The position numbers were made by a program, and so were the translations under genes. A stretch of DNA of 64,000 bases. Source: Tetradesmus obliquus (lineage: Eukaryota > Chlorophyta > Chlorophyceae > Sphaeropleales > Scenedesmaceae). The notes under the pieces were generated by a model that worked only from the letters and a program-made list of their open reading frames with translations, searched no databases and was not told the DNA's origin. Location of the stretch: NCBI GenBank assembly GCA_030272155.1, contig CP126197.1, forward strand, positions 5,200,001 through 5,264,000, given 5' to 3'. Below are positions 45,365-57,540 of this stretch, piece by piece (within the stretch, counting starts at the first letter, position 1; every line of letters begins with the position of its first letter).

Positions 45365-47929
45365 TCAGGCTGTCCAGGGGTTGCTGCTGCGCATCAGGTC
45401 CTGAAACACTGCTGCTGTGCCAGGGCTGGTGCCCGACAGATCGCCGCTGCCGCTGCCATCCTCCTCATCCACCTCCATCTGACCCATCAGGTCATCCTCA
45501 TATTCATCGTGATACTCCATCGCATCATGCACATCCGCAATCGTCGGAAGCGCCGGCCTGGCCCCATCCATGCGCGTCATGTCGTCATCAGCATCGTCAT
45601 CCATGGCCGCCATCACAGCAGCCGCCACCGCCGCGCCGGCGCCGCCCGCCTTCGCAACCCCCGCAGCCGCCGCAAACGCGCCGTTTGCGGCCGCCGCATT
45701 CGCAGCAGTCATGCCGGGCCCTGCGCCGAGGCTCCCAGGGAAGCTTGGCAATCCAGGGAATGAAGAGCCCATGCCGCCGAGCCCAAAGCTGCCCACGTTC
45801 ATGCCGGCACTCATGCCGCCGAAGCCATCGCCAGCATGTGCCAGGAAGTCAGCAGGCAGCTCAGGAGCAAGGCCCAGCGAGCCCGGCAGAGGCAGCTGCC
45901 CCCAGCTGCCAGCTGCTACAGCGCCGCCAAGCACCGGAGAAGCTCCCAGCAGTGCCGGACTAGTGCCGAGGCCCAGCATAGGGCTGCTGCCAAACAGAGG
46001 GCTCGCACCCATCAGGTGGGCCTCCGCAGCAGCAGCAACAGCCTCGGCGCTGCACAGCGCAGCAGCAGCAGCCGATGCCATTGCTGCAGCAGACCCCGGC
46101 AGCGCGCCGCCGGCTGCTGCGGCAGCAGCCGCAGCTGCTGCGGTCGCCTGCCTGTGTGCGGCTGCGGCGGCCACTGCTGCTGCTGTGGGGTCCACTGCGT
46201 GCTTGCGCTGCTGCATGGGGTAGTAAGCAGCACCAGGGTGCATCTCATCTTCGTCCTCGCTGTCACCCTCAGCTGCCTTTGCTGCTGCTGCTGCAGCAGC
46301 GCGCGTGCCGGGCCTGCCGCCGGGCCGACCTGTCACAATCGGGACGTGTGAGGAAGGGCTGCCGCAGTCGTCACTCAGCTGCGCGCTGCGGCTGCGGTGC
46401 GCTGACATGCGCGTGTGGGCGCCGTCTGCGGCGCGCATTGGCAGGTGGTGGCCGCAGCCGCGCGCTGCGTTGATCGCGTTGCGGCGCTCGTCATCAGACT
46501 CGGGGAAGTTGCAGATGGCCCCAGCCCCCCTGATGGAGCGAGCCGCAGCGTCATACGCGTGCGCGGCCTGCGGGGAGGGTGCACGGGATACACGGGACGA
46601 GTGGCAGCAGCAGCAGCAGCAGCAGGGTGAGACCCGAACCTGGGTTGCCAAAGCACAGATCCCAATGATGGTAAGTATGATAGTGATAGGTATGATAGTA
46701 ATGCAGCTAACCATTATAAGACACAGTGCTACTGTAGTGATCAGACGTATGGCACGCCGATTACAGATCCAGCTGGGCTGCATGCTGCTGGTGAGTCACG
46801 GTGAGTCACGTAGTAGAATGCAAACCAAGGTGACTCACAGAAGCCGCTGCTGCATCACTTGCTGCTCAGCAACCCTCAATGCGCAGCTATTTTTAATTCT
46901 TTGCATGCTACCTGCACCCCTGGCAGCAAGCCAGCAAGCGCAGCTTCGCAGCACACTCTTGCAAGCCACCAGCAGCCCAGATCACATCAGATCAGATCAG
47001 CATGCGCATCAGATCACCGTCAGCAGCACACACACCTCCTCAGCTGTGTCGAATGTGCCCAGCCACAGCCGCTGCCCGCGTGTGGGGTCGCGGATCTCCG
47101 CTGCCCACTTGCCCCACGGCCTCTGGCGCACGCCTCTGTACTGGTTGGTGTACTTGCGTGCCTTGTGGCTTGCTGCAGAGTTGGGGCGGCCTGTTGCTGC
47201 TGCTGTGATGGAACGGGTGTTGTGGCTGGCCAGCAGCCCAGCCTTGCAGGAAGGAGGCAGGTAGTCGCCATCCTCATCTGCCTCATCCTTGCCTGCAGCG
47301 TTGTCATCGCTGCTGCCCGCTGGATCGCCCACGCTCTCTGCTGCTGCTGCTGCAAGCGGATCTGCACGCGCCTGCTGCTGCTCAGAGGCCTGGCTGCTGG
47401 AGCTGGTGGCTGGTGCTGCAGGCGCTGCTGCTGCCAGCGCTGCTGCAGCACTTGCTGCTGCCGACGCATGGGCGGCAGCAGCAGCAGCGGCAGCGGCAGC
47501 AGCTGGGTTCGCAGCAGCGGCAACTGCGTTGGCAGCTGGTTGTGCGATCTGCAGGGGCACCATAATAGGTTTGCCGTTGCTGTTCTGCAGCAGTGCTAGC
47601 TGCGGCACTCCTGCACCTGCTGCTGTGCCTGGTGCTGCTGCTGGTCTGGCCAGGTAGACCTGTGAGGTGGTCCCGTTGGGGCCAGCCAGTTGAGCCAAGT
47701 ACACCTGCGCGCCTTGCTGCATCTGCGCTCCAAGGCCTCCGGGAAGAAATGCAGCGTTCATGACCATGCCATTCTGGCCTAGGACGCCGAAGGCCTGCAT
47801 GGACGACAAAGGTGGCGGACGGGTTGCAAACGCATGCACAGGGTGATCCGAGTGCTGTTGGCCTGGAGTATGCGCAACAATGTACATAGATGTTGTCTGT
47901 GTAGCAATTTTCACGCGGGGAGCATGCAT
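45365..47929 (-). CDS. AP2/ERF-domain transcription factor (single AP2 domain)
   Basis: A nuclear DNA-binding regulator of the plant/algal ERF type. Two exons, 47929-47036 and 46567-45365, join in phase 0 to 698 residues. The single AP2 domain, about residues 259-318, spans the exon joint: [32 protein letters not shown], then [20 protein letters not shown]. It contains the [10 protein letters not shown] and WLGTF DNA-contact motifs. The N-terminal 200 residues are Ala/Gln/Ser-rich; an acidic patch ([11 protein letters not shown]) precedes the domain. The C-terminal half is Ala/Gly/Leu-rich (likely disordered) and ends with an acidic stretch [13 protein letters not shown], a possible activation region. 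The start is the first ATG of the frame. Divergent from the dehydrogenase gene. Target genes cannot be told from the sequence. Confidence 0.93.
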
Positions 47930-48605
47930 GCTACCTCTAGCGCCATAGCCCTAGCTGGCAGGTTTACGACCCTCTGAGAGGCCACCGACAGTCATGCAAC
48001 GAGCCCTTGAAGCAACTAAGCAAATATACGGGACCTTTGGAGGGCGGAACAGGATTTGGGTGCACTGCTAAGGGCGAGAGGCCCGTGACTAGTGCGTGGA
48101 CTCACCCAGGTCGTGGGCTGAACGCCCTGCGTTGCTTGTGCACTCATGAGAAACTTTGTGATGCTGGTTGAGGTTGCTGATGAACAAGGCCTAGCCGGAT
48201 GCAATCTTCAGTCCGGGAAAGCAAATCACGTTGTTGGCGGCTGCGTGCGCTTCAGTGCTCAAGAGGCAGCCTCCACCAAACAATATAATTACGAAAACAG
48301 CCAGAGGAGGCCTAACGGCCATGTCCTTGCTCCCCGAGGCAGGCCCACTGGGTTCAGGGTTGCGCGTGAAGGGAGCAGGAAGGGAGTAATGGTACTTTGT
48401 TTTTGTCAACCCGCTGTGGTGATTTCCCATTGTCATTGGACATTTGAATTTTCGTCGCTTGCCATTTGGTTAAGCTGTAGCAGTGGGCTGCTGTGTGTCA
48501 AGCCTTGACAGCTGGTGAGTACTGGACGTTGCGGTAGTCACGAAAGGCCTAAATCAGTCCATCAAGTCGCTAGTCTGCTTGGATCACGATCCTGATCTGT
48601 TTCTG
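47930..48605. promoter_or_regulatory. bidirectional promoter region between AP2/ERF and the dehydrogenase
   Basis: 676 bp between divergent starts with no coding signal. The last part before the dehydrogenase start may hold a 5'-UTR intron end (CTCACTCAG before GTCCCACC). Confidence 0.5.
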
Positions 48606-50823
48606 ATGATTGCGCGCGTTTCACCTTTGGCTCACTCAGGTCCCACCTGGCTGTTGCTGACAGGGCTCAACCCCCAACTTGGCAAGCAGGGACATCCCGA
48701 ACCCATGCAAGCCGAAGGCGATGCGAGCCAGCGCAGGCTGGATGTGCTGACACGGCACATCATCCCAGGCGGCACTGCGGGCAGCAGCACCAGCGCAGTG
48801 TCACAGCATGAGCAGAGCGTAGCTCCCACGCTGCAGCGGCAGCCCACAGCAGGCAACAATGCGGGCGTGTTTGCAGGCCAGGTGGTGGTCATCACAGGTC
48901 AGGATGAATCACATTCATCTTCAATCATTTGTAGATTCATGTTCAATGTGCTGGCAGCGAGGCATCGCTCAATCTGCCTTGGTGAAGTGCTGCAAGCGCT
49001 GCTCTTGCTGGTGCCTTGTAACAGCGCACACAAGCTGCAGTACTGCATGCATTGCTTGCAGGAACATCACCTAACCACACATTTGCGCATGCCTGGTTTT
49101 GGTTAGCAGCATCAGCGCCCCAATGCCTGTTGCTGCACGGTGCAAGGTACACCCTTCAGCTGCCCAGCGCCTATGTTTCTGTTTCATTCTACAACCACAG
49201 TGCATGGTGCATGGTGCATGGTGCCAACTTTCAACAATGTTGATGTTTGCAGGTGCTGCAAAAGGCATTGGGGAGGCTGCAGCACTGGGCTTTGCAAAAG
49301 AGGGCGCCCAGCTGCTGCTGACAGACCTAGATGCAGCAGCATTAGAGCAGGCAGCAGCCAGGTGCAGGCAGGCTGGCTCCCCCAAGGTGGCAGTGGTTGC
49401 AGGAGACATCACAGCAGCAGATGCAGCAGCCAAGATTGCAGGCAAGATTCAGGTGAGAGAGTGAGCACATGCAAGCGGCAGAAATTGCCAATTGCTATGC
49501 TGCACTGCACTGGTGATGGGTGGCGACAGGCTGTGGTGCATTGGCAGCAGCCGAAACTGCGGCAGGCGTGACTGGGTGCAGATTGCGTAGCAGTTCCCCA
49601 GCCGGCAGCAAGTCCCTGCCTGATGCTGCTGCTTGCCTGCGGTAGCTGCGTGCAGCTGGCTGCATGCCAGCAGCATCATGCTTCTTGCGTGATGGCATGT
49701 GCCGGGTAGCATTACCCCCCCTTAGGCATACTCAAACAGCAGCGGAGTTTTGATGCATCCGGGTACAGAAAGGCGGCACACCGTCTGACCTGATCAGCAA
49801 TGCGTGCGATGTACTGCATGCAATCTGCATTGCTGCCACATGGGTTTTGCATCAGCGCATGCATGTCAGCGTCGCATGTGCATGCTCTTTGTAGAGTGTT
49901 TGCCTGCACACCAAGTGCCTGTGTGTCTGCCTGCTGTGTGGTTGCTGTTGCGCTGGCAGGCGGAGTTCGGCCGGCTGGATGTGTTGGTCAACAATGCAGG
50001 GTACACCTGGGATGGAGTAATCCACAAGATGGGTGACAAGCAGTGGCAGGTGCGCTTGGTGGCGCCTGCTGAAGCAAGGCACCGTGCATGTTGGTGTATG
50101 TGAGCACTCACAGGGAGCTGTTCAGTGTGCATTTCAACAGCAAGGGTAATGGAACCACCTCTGCAAATTGACGTGCATTGATGCAGCTGTGCACCAGTTT
50201 AGGAAGCAGCAGCAGAAGGTTGCCACCATGGCAGAGAATCGAGGAGGCAATAGCAGCAGGCGCATGCGATGCTCACCCTGCACTGCGCAGTAGACGGCTT
50301 TCATTTGCCATGGATGTTTCAAAGAGTCTGAACATGTCTTTGTACATGCTGTTACCAGAGGGATTGCATTTTGCATGTCAGGGTTCGACGAAGTGGTTGG
50401 TGAATGTCAGAACAACGCACGTGTTGTGTTGGTGTGCACTGCAGGCCATGCTTGATGTGCATGTGACAGCGCCCTTCAAGCTGATCCAGGCAGTAGCGCC
50501 GCTCATGCGCGAAGCAGCAAAGCGGGAGCAGGAGCAGCAGGGCCAGGCCGCGCCGCGCAGCATAATCAACATCAGCTCAACCAGCGGCACGCATGGCAAC
50601 GCAGGCCAGGCAAACTACGCAGCAGGCAAGGCGGCCATTGTGGGGCTGACAAAGGTGGGCGCCTGGTGGGGTCAGTATTGGGCCGTCAGTGCAATGCTCT
50701 GTCTGCACCGCTGCATGCAGACAGTGGCTCTGGTGTCGCTGCAGCAGAGGTGATATCCCAAAGGCAGCGGGCAGCTGCTTTGCAGCGGAGACATGTTCGT
50801 GTTCTTGAAATTGACAGCATCTC

Positions 50824-50881
<58 letters not shown>

Positions 50882-51680
50882 CTGGCGGCGCAGACCATCG
50901 CCAAGGAGTGGGGCCACGTCAACGTGCGCTGCAACGCCATCGCCTACGGCATGATCGACACGCGCCTCACACGCGCAAAAGAGGGAGGAGAGGCCATCAG
51001 CATAGCAGGAGAGAAGGTGTGCTCGCGTCTCCTTGCAATTGCCGCGCTGCTATATTCTTCCCGTGCTGCGCCAAGTGTGATTAGAGATGGGCATGGAAGG
51101 ACAGGCATGTGTTGTGCAGTCTGCAGCATGCATTATGTTTGTTGTGGTTGCTGCCATCTCCCGTCCCCTCGTGGTGTCTCTGCGTGTATGCAGGGGTGTC
51201 AATTCTATTGCTTTGTGGATTGCTTTGTGTGTCATTTCTCTCGTCTCTGCGCGTGCACCCGCAGGTGCAGCTGGGCATTCCGGGCGGTGACGTGCTGCGT
51301 GAGCTGGCAGTGGGCACCAACCCATGCTCGTATCTGTCAACAAACCACATTACCTGCTTCTGTGCTGCTGTGCACAAACATATGCACCCGCAGGTGCAGC
51401 TGGGCATCCCTTGGGGTGATGTGCTGCAGGCAGTGGGCACCATCCCTCTCGTCTGCTGTCTCGCAACAGCCTGTGTTGCCTCTGCGTGTGCTTACATATG
51501 CAGGTGCAGCTGGGCATCCCTGGGGGTGACGTGCTGCGTGAGCTGGCAGTGGGCACCATCCCCCTGGCGCGTATCGGCACTGCAGAGGAGGCTGCTGGTG
51601 CCATCCTGATGCTGGCCAGCCCCTGGGCTGGTTATATCACGGGCCAGGTGCTGGAGGTCAACGGCGGCTCCTACATGTAG
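48606..51680 (+). CDS. short-chain dehydrogenase/reductase (FabG-like)
   Basis: An NAD(P)H-dependent oxidoreductase of the classical SDR family, most like 3-oxoacyl-ACP reductases. Six exons join in frame to 363 residues: 48606-48897, 49253-49452, 49960-50049, 50445-50654, 50894-51016 and 51504-51680. The first 90 residues are a poorly ordered extension (perhaps an organelle presequence); an ATG at 48705 is an alternative start. The Rossmann fold shows VVVITGGAAKGIGEAAALGF (cofactor motif), LDVLVNNAGYTWDG, the catalytic set in IINISSTSGTHGNAGQANYA with NYAAGK (Ser, Tyr, Lys), VRCNAIAYGMIDTRLT, and the C-terminal ITGQVLEVNGG. Two upstream acceptor copies of exon 6, and three copies of the last coding segment after the stop, surround the gene end. 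Substrate unknown; fatty-acid or quinone/carbonyl reduction are both possible. Confidence 0.93.
50833..50882 (+). repeat. GAT/ATG triplet array before the exon-5 acceptor of the dehydrogenase
   Basis: CTGCTGCTGCTG followed by about 15 GAT units, then GCTGGCGGCGCAG and the exon at 50894. It is AG-free, like the CTG arrays before other acceptors. Confidence 0.9.
51255..51503 (+). repeat. two upstream copies of the dehydrogenase exon-6 start
   Basis: The exon-6 start (CAG before GTGCAGCTGGGCATCCCTGG at 51504) is preceded by copies at 51265 and 51392, each with CACCCGCAG as acceptor and encoding VQLGIP. Intervening intron sequence is also repeated. Copy 1 encodes GGDVLRELAVGT before diverging; copy 2 is shorter. 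Only the copy at 51504 reads through to the C-terminus. Confidence 0.88.
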
Positions 51681-52467
51681 ACAGACAACCGTACTGCAGC
51701 AGTGTACGGGTCTGGCAAGAGCTGTGCATTTTAGGTGCTGTTGCTGATGCTGTGCCGTGACGTTGACTGCGCGGACTGCACGTGGGAGGCATGTATGCTT
51801 GTTCCGCCTGGGCCTGGTGTTGTGCTTGGAGGTTGGTGCAGCGCAGAAGAAGGGCTGCTGGCGCCATCCTGATGCTGGCCAGCCCCTGGGCCAGTTATAT
51901 CACAGGGCAGGTGCTGGAGGTCAACGGCGGCTCCTACATGTGGACTGCAGCGCGCATGTGATAGTGCAACCTTGTACCAGGGCTGTGTCTTTTGGGGTCC
52001 CTTTGTAAACGCTGCGGTGCCGTTGTGCGCTTTGCATCAGCTGCCAGATCTACACGTGGGTAGATCGCATGCTAGTTGTGCCTGGGCCTGGTGTTGTGCT
52101 TGGAGGTTTGTGCAGCGCAGAAGAAGAGCTGCTGGTGCCATCCTGATGCTGGCCAGCCCCTGGGCTGCCTACATCACGGGCCAGGTGCTGGAGGTCAACG
52201 GCGGCTCCTACATGTAGACTGTAGCGTGCAAGTCGTAGTACAACCAGGGATGTGGTTTGTACCGATGCTATGATGGCGTTGTGCGCTCTCCATCGACGGA
52301 CTGCATGTGGGAAGCATGTATGCTTGTTACGCCTGGAGCTGCAATGGCACTTGGGGTTGGTGCAGCGCAGAAGAAGAGCTGCTGGTGCCATTCTGATGCT
52401 GGCCAGTCCCTGGGCTGCCTACATCACGGGGCAGGTGCTGGAGGTCAACGGCGGCTCCTACATGTAG
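51681..52467 (+). repeat. three tandem copies of the dehydrogenase C-terminal coding segment after its stop
   Basis: The parental end (about 51590-51680, encoding AAGAILMLASPWAGYITGQV...NGGSYM and stop) is repeated at about 51852-51943, 52126-52217 and 52376-52467. Coding similarity is very high: copies differ mainly at the codon for GYITG/SYITG/AYITG, and the first copy has TGG in place of the stop TAG. Unit length is 250-275 bp, including spacer with GTGTTGTGCTTGGAGGTT-like sequence in two copies. All lie between the real stop and the TGTAA at 52496, so they are probably transcribed 3' UTR. Confidence 0.93.
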
Positions 52468-52495
52468 ACTGCAGACTGGGCACGTATAGATTGAA

Positions 52496-52500
52496 TGTAA
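52496..52500 (+). promoter_or_regulatory. probable poly(A) signal of the dehydrogenase gene
   Basis: TGTAA lies about 30 nt after the last copy of the terminal segment, about 815 nt after the used stop codon. I saw no closer TGTAA downstream of the stop, which would place all copies in the mature 3' UTR. Confidence 0.5.
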
Positions 52501-52983
52501 TGCATAAGTTGGAAGTTGTGTGAGTGCATTTGGGTGTAGAAGATAGTACGGCTGTTGCCATGGACGGTAGCCTGTCATGGCGTGTGCTGCATCAGCCAGC
52601 TGCATGTGGGGCATGACACCAGGGCGTGCAGTTTGGAACCTGCAGCACGCTGAAACACACTGAAAGGCAAGCATTGATGGCAAGTGGTGTACAGTTTGTG
52701 TGCATGTCATGCCCATCGCCCAAAAGATGGGCACTCAGGCATCTGGGCCTGCTGCTGTTGCAGGGTTGTCATCATGAGGCAAGGCAAGCCCCAATGATGG
52801 GTATTGTACAGTTGATGTGCATGTCATGTTGTTCCTTTTGGCTTTCAGGTCCAGGTAGTACTTTATACATGCGCCATGTGCTGTTTGCTGTGCCATGGGC
52901 GCCACAGGCAGTTGTACAGTACAGTTTTGTGCCATGGTGGGCAGCATGGTGTAACAGGTGCTGGCTATCTGCGCCGTGAGAAT

Positions 52984-53166
52984 CAGGGGTGTTCCATTTC
53001 AGGTTTTTGGCTCCTCGTGAAAGAAATTTCATGAAATCTGAAATGAAATGAAAAGTGAAACGCGGAACGTGTAATAGTGAAAGATGGCTGAGCAGCAGCA
53101 ACAACCAGCGGGCGGGCAAGTTCAAACTGCAAGCTAGGAGTGGCTGGACAGCATCATAGAAGACGA

Positions 53167-53197
<31 letters not shown>

Positions 53198-53709
53198 GGA
53201 GAGGGGGAGGAGCAGCAGCAGGGGTAGCGCAGCATGCTAGCTGGATCATGACACAAGATGAGCAGCAGCAGAGTGGCACTGAGCTGGGAATGTGGCTTTG
53301 TTTTGCATATGTTCATGCTTGCTTGTGCTAACCGGTGATGTGTACAGTTATTGTTGGCATAAGTTGATGATGATGATGATGATGATGAGTTGGTCTTGAC
53401 AGGAGCGCCCTCCTGCCCCCCACGTGGCAGCAAGCTGCAGGGAGCGTCTTGCAGTTCACTGCAGTAGGTTGCTTTGCATGGGTTCCAGGGGCCTCTGCTA
53501 TGCTGTAACCCCTAAAAGATATATTGCAATGCTAATCGACTATTTCTGATATATCCTTGCGTGAGCCAACGCGTTCCTCGCTCTCCAAAAGCCCATTTCG
53601 CTGTCATTTCACTTCGCGCAGTGGAGCCCAGATCGATTGAAATTTGAAATGAAATTTCAGTGAAATTACTGAAACAACTAAAAGTGAAATCTGTAACGGC
53701 ACACCCCTG
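52984..53709. mobile_element. non-autonomous hAT-like DNA transposon (MITE), 726 bp
   Basis: The left end CAGGGGTGTTCCATTTCAGG matches the reverse complement of the right end (CAGGGGTGTGCCGTTACAG) with three mismatches in the first 18 bases. It is flanked by a perfect 8-bp target-site duplication, GTGAGAAT, at 52976-52983 and 53710-53717. The CAGGGGTG end and 8-bp duplication are hallmarks of the hAT superfamily. Near both ends TGAAAT/ATTTCA motifs are repeated, like subterminal transposase-binding sites. There is no transposase frame, only CAG and GAT microsatellites inside, so it depends on a relative elsewhere in the genome. Confidence 0.9.
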
Positions 53710-53717
53710 GTGAGAAT

Positions 53718-54586
53718 ATAACAAACCTTGTCAGACGAATTCGTCTGATCGCTTGCCGATCAGGAGTGCACATGGTGTAACAGTCTGCTCAAGGTTTCAA
53801 AATGCGTACGCTGTGTCATTCACCAACCAGCTCAGTCCCGTGTAATGAAGCTTCCGAAAAGGCACTTGACATGATCGTTGGTCTATCGCGTCTTGATGCC
53901 ATGTACTGTCCAAATCCACTCAAACACTGCATCTGATGGAGCCAGGCTTGCAGTGCACTTGGCTAGAGGGAACTCAAGCTGTTGTAGAAGCTTGGAATGA
54001 CGCTAGCAAAGCGTGTTCAGCTTCGCCCTTAAAGGTTCTGACAGCCAGGAGCAGCAGCACAGCGCAGGTGAGCAGCGCTGCTGATGTGACTCATGCATAA
54101 TTGCTCCCTACTCACAGAATGCTTGCAATATCTGCACAGCACATCTGCATCATCACGACACTGCAGATTTGACTAAATCCATATCCTTTGCTGCACATAT
54201 AGGTACCACTGGCAACCAATGCCAGGGCACACACGCTTGTGTACTGCGGCAGTGGGTTTGGTGTGCTGCTGCAATCCACTCATGGATGCAGTGCTCTCAG
54301 CCAGCTGACTCCCCCTGCAAGCAGCAAAACTTTGCAGCAGCATCGACACAACAAGGCTGCCAAACCAGCTGTGCAGGTCAGCAGCAGGCGCTTGTCGCTC
54401 GCAGGTATGCAAACGGGCTGCGCTGCTGTGAATTCTGGTGTCTACATCTGCTGTGTGCCTGTCGTGTACGTTGATACTGTACAGACCAGTTTGCTCCCAT
54501 CGTATGCTACGTCAAGCAGCCTAAAGAGACTGTCTTTGCTGCAGCCAGCAGCCAGCAGCTGACCAACCCTCTGATGCGCAGACCAA
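53718..54586. other. intergenic region before the low-complexity ORF
   Basis: About 870 bp. A plus-strand open stretch at 54380-54560 (VYICCVPVVYVDTVQTSLLP) could be an upstream exon of the next gene, but no clean splice join was found. Otherwise promoter and 5' UTR are expected here. Confidence 0.45.
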
Positions 54587-54854
54587 ATGCCTTCACAATA
54601 TCCTCTGTTGCTTATCCGTCCCTGCACAAATCTAATCACAGGTGGCTCACCAAGTGCGCTGCGTGTCTCAATACGCACAGCAGCAGGCAGCCATGCAGCA
54701 GCAGCAGCAGCAGCAGCATGGCAGCTGCAAGCCCCCTGCATGTTGCCGCCCTGTAGGGGCTTGCAGGAACTGCCAGGTCATGTAACAGCATGCTGCCTGC
54801 TGACACACCCCCAAGCAGTAGCAGTAGTGCAGGAAGGCAGGCCACCGGCGCCCA

Positions 54855-54890
<36 letters not shown>

Positions 54891-56638
54891 GCCAAGCGCT
54901 GCAGCAGTTGGTGGCAGCGGCATATGCTGAAGCAGGCACCGCATCGCCGCACAGCAGCTTAGCGAGCAGCAGGAGCCACCCCAGCCATGCAATCAACATC
55001 CTGGCTGCATCAGCAGCAGCTGCTGCTGCTGCTGGCAGCAGAGCATGTGAAGATCTGCCAGCAGCTGCTGCTGGACACCCCCCAAGCTGCAGCCCTGTGT
55101 GCTGCAGCTCCGACCTTATTGCTGCACTGGCAGCTGCACTGCCATCATCCAAGTGCAGCAGCAGCAGCACCACTAGTATACAGACCGTGGCACTCGCCAG
55201 CGCTCCTTGCATGTACCTAGCGGGCACCTGCACAGGGCAGCTGTGGCTGTGTGATGCTGCAGCTGCACTCCTTGGCAGCAGTAGCAGCAGCAGCAGCAGA
55301 GGTTTAGATCGGCAGCTGCTGCTAGATCTGCAGCAGCCCATAGTGGCAATCGTGCCTCTGCAGGGGTCTGCCAACAGCACTGCACCAGCAGCAGCAGTAG
55401 CAGCAGACAGCGGCGCCCTGATGGTGCTTGGCAAGTTTGGGCGGGCAGCAATCCTGCAAGCAGTGCAGGAGCAGCCCGCAGCAGCAGCAGCAGCAGCAGC
55501 AGCTGGCAGTGAGGCTGCAGCTGCCAGTGGGTTGCGCATGGCTCAGCAGCAGCTGCCGTTTCAGGTAGCAGCTGCAGTGAAGCTACACGTACAGCAACAG
55601 CTGCTGCTGCTGCTGAGCTGCTCTGGACAGCTGTATGCAGCAGCAGCAACACCAACAGCACTCCAATGCACTGCTCCAGGCACCTCGCAACTGAAGCTGC
55701 AACCGGTGCAGCTGCTCATGCCAGCTGCAGCAAGGCTGTGGGTAGTGCCGAGCACACACGGCAGCCCCGCTGCCGGCACCACCACCAGCAGCAGCAGCAG
55801 CGTCATCGTGCAGCTGGCAGGCAGTAATAAGCTGATGCAGCTGCAAGGTGCTGCTGTTGCTGCATACATCAGACAGCAGCAGGACCTCATGTGCACGCAC
55901 CAAGAGCACCCAACAGGACCGCCGCATGCCACAGCAGCAGCAGCAGCAGCAGCAACAACAGTGCGGCAGCAAGTGCAGGGGTTGCTTTCTGGTCTAGAAG
56001 TGCTGGCAGCAGCACGGCAGCTGTTGGAGCAGGCAGTGTCCCGGCAGGATGCATACCTCACTGCTGTGGGGCAGGACATCGATGTGTTGAGCCCGCCAGA
56101 AGCAGCAGCAGCCAGCGCAGCGCATCAGGGCACTAGCGAGCAGACATCAGCACGAGCAACAGTGCTAGCAGCAGCAGTGGACAGCAGTCGCATAAGCAGG
56201 CGCAGCAGCAGTAAGCTGGCATGTGATGTTCAGCTGCAGGGCATCTGGCCAGCACCTGCTGCTGCTGGCTTAGTTGCAAACAGCAGCAGCAGCAGTAGCA
56301 GCAGCAGCTTGCACTTGGCTGTAGCAGTACAGCTGCATGGTGCGAGCCCACACATCAACAGCAGCAGCAGCAGTGTCGGCAGCAAGGGTTCAGCAGCTGG
56401 CTTAGGCCCTGGCTGGCATATCATGGTGAGCTTAATGCCTGAGTCTGCACACAATGCCGGCTGGCAAACCACCACAAGCAGCAGCAGCAGCGGGTTGCAG
56501 CTGGCGTTGCTGCTGCCGCTGCCAGCTTGCTGCGGCCTCTTAGAGGAGGGAGGTTGGCTGCATGTGTATGCAGTGAAGATGCCAGCAGCTTGCCTGCTGG
56601 GGCAACACAAACTGATGCAGCACATGCAACTGACAGCT

Positions 56639-56674
<36 letters not shown>

Positions 56675-56902
56675 GGCCAATCGCCCCTGCCAGCTGTGAC
56701 GTTGCTTGCTCAGAAGTATGTCAGCGTGCTGCAGCTCACTCGCCTGCTGGATGCTAACCCAGCAGCTGCAGCACTGTCACGAATGATGTGCTGCTCCAGG
56801 AGCCAGCTGAGCTTGCCAGCAGCAACAGCAGCAGCAGCAAACAAGGTCGGAGCCAGCAAGAATAGCAGCAGCAGCAGCTACAGCTGTGTGCTACACTTGC
56901 AA

Positions 56903-56951
<49 letters not shown>

Positions 56952-57087
56952 ACAAGGACGGTCAGCAGCAGGCACCCCACCCGCCCATTAAGCGGCCCAG
57001 ATACCCCGCAGCACAGCAGCAGCAGCAGCAGCAGCAGCAGCCTCTGGGCACAGCACTGGGATCCTGGCTGGCAGCCACAGCATGCCT

Positions 57088-57131
<44 letters not shown>

Positions 57132-57324
57132 TAGACTTTGGCCTCACTGCAACCGTCAAATCAGGCAGCAATGGTGCAGGCCTGCTGCTGCCATTCATGT
57201 CAAGCAGCGGCCAGCAGGCAGCATTGGTCGTGCCTGGCATGCCTGCCCTGGCTCTGCTGAATGGCCAAGTCAGCATGCGGCTTCAGCAGGGCTGCCAGGG
57301 CCAGCTGGCATGGGCAGCCAGGCC

Positions 57325-57359
<35 letters not shown>

Positions 57360-57500
57360 TGCTGCCGGTGCAGTTGGCGCTGCAGGCGACGAGTGTGCCG
57401 GCGCTGGCGCAGCTGCACCGAGCAGTGATGCTTGCTGTGCTGCAGCAGTTGGAGGGCGGCACAGGGTCAAGTGCTGCCAGTAGTGTCTGGTGTGATGATG

Positions 57501-57540
<40 letters not shown>

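Noticed and set aside
51186..51210. CAGGGGTGTCAATTC resembling a hAT end inside a dehydrogenase intron
   Set aside because: No matching inverted end or 8-bp duplication was found nearby; chance similarity is likely.
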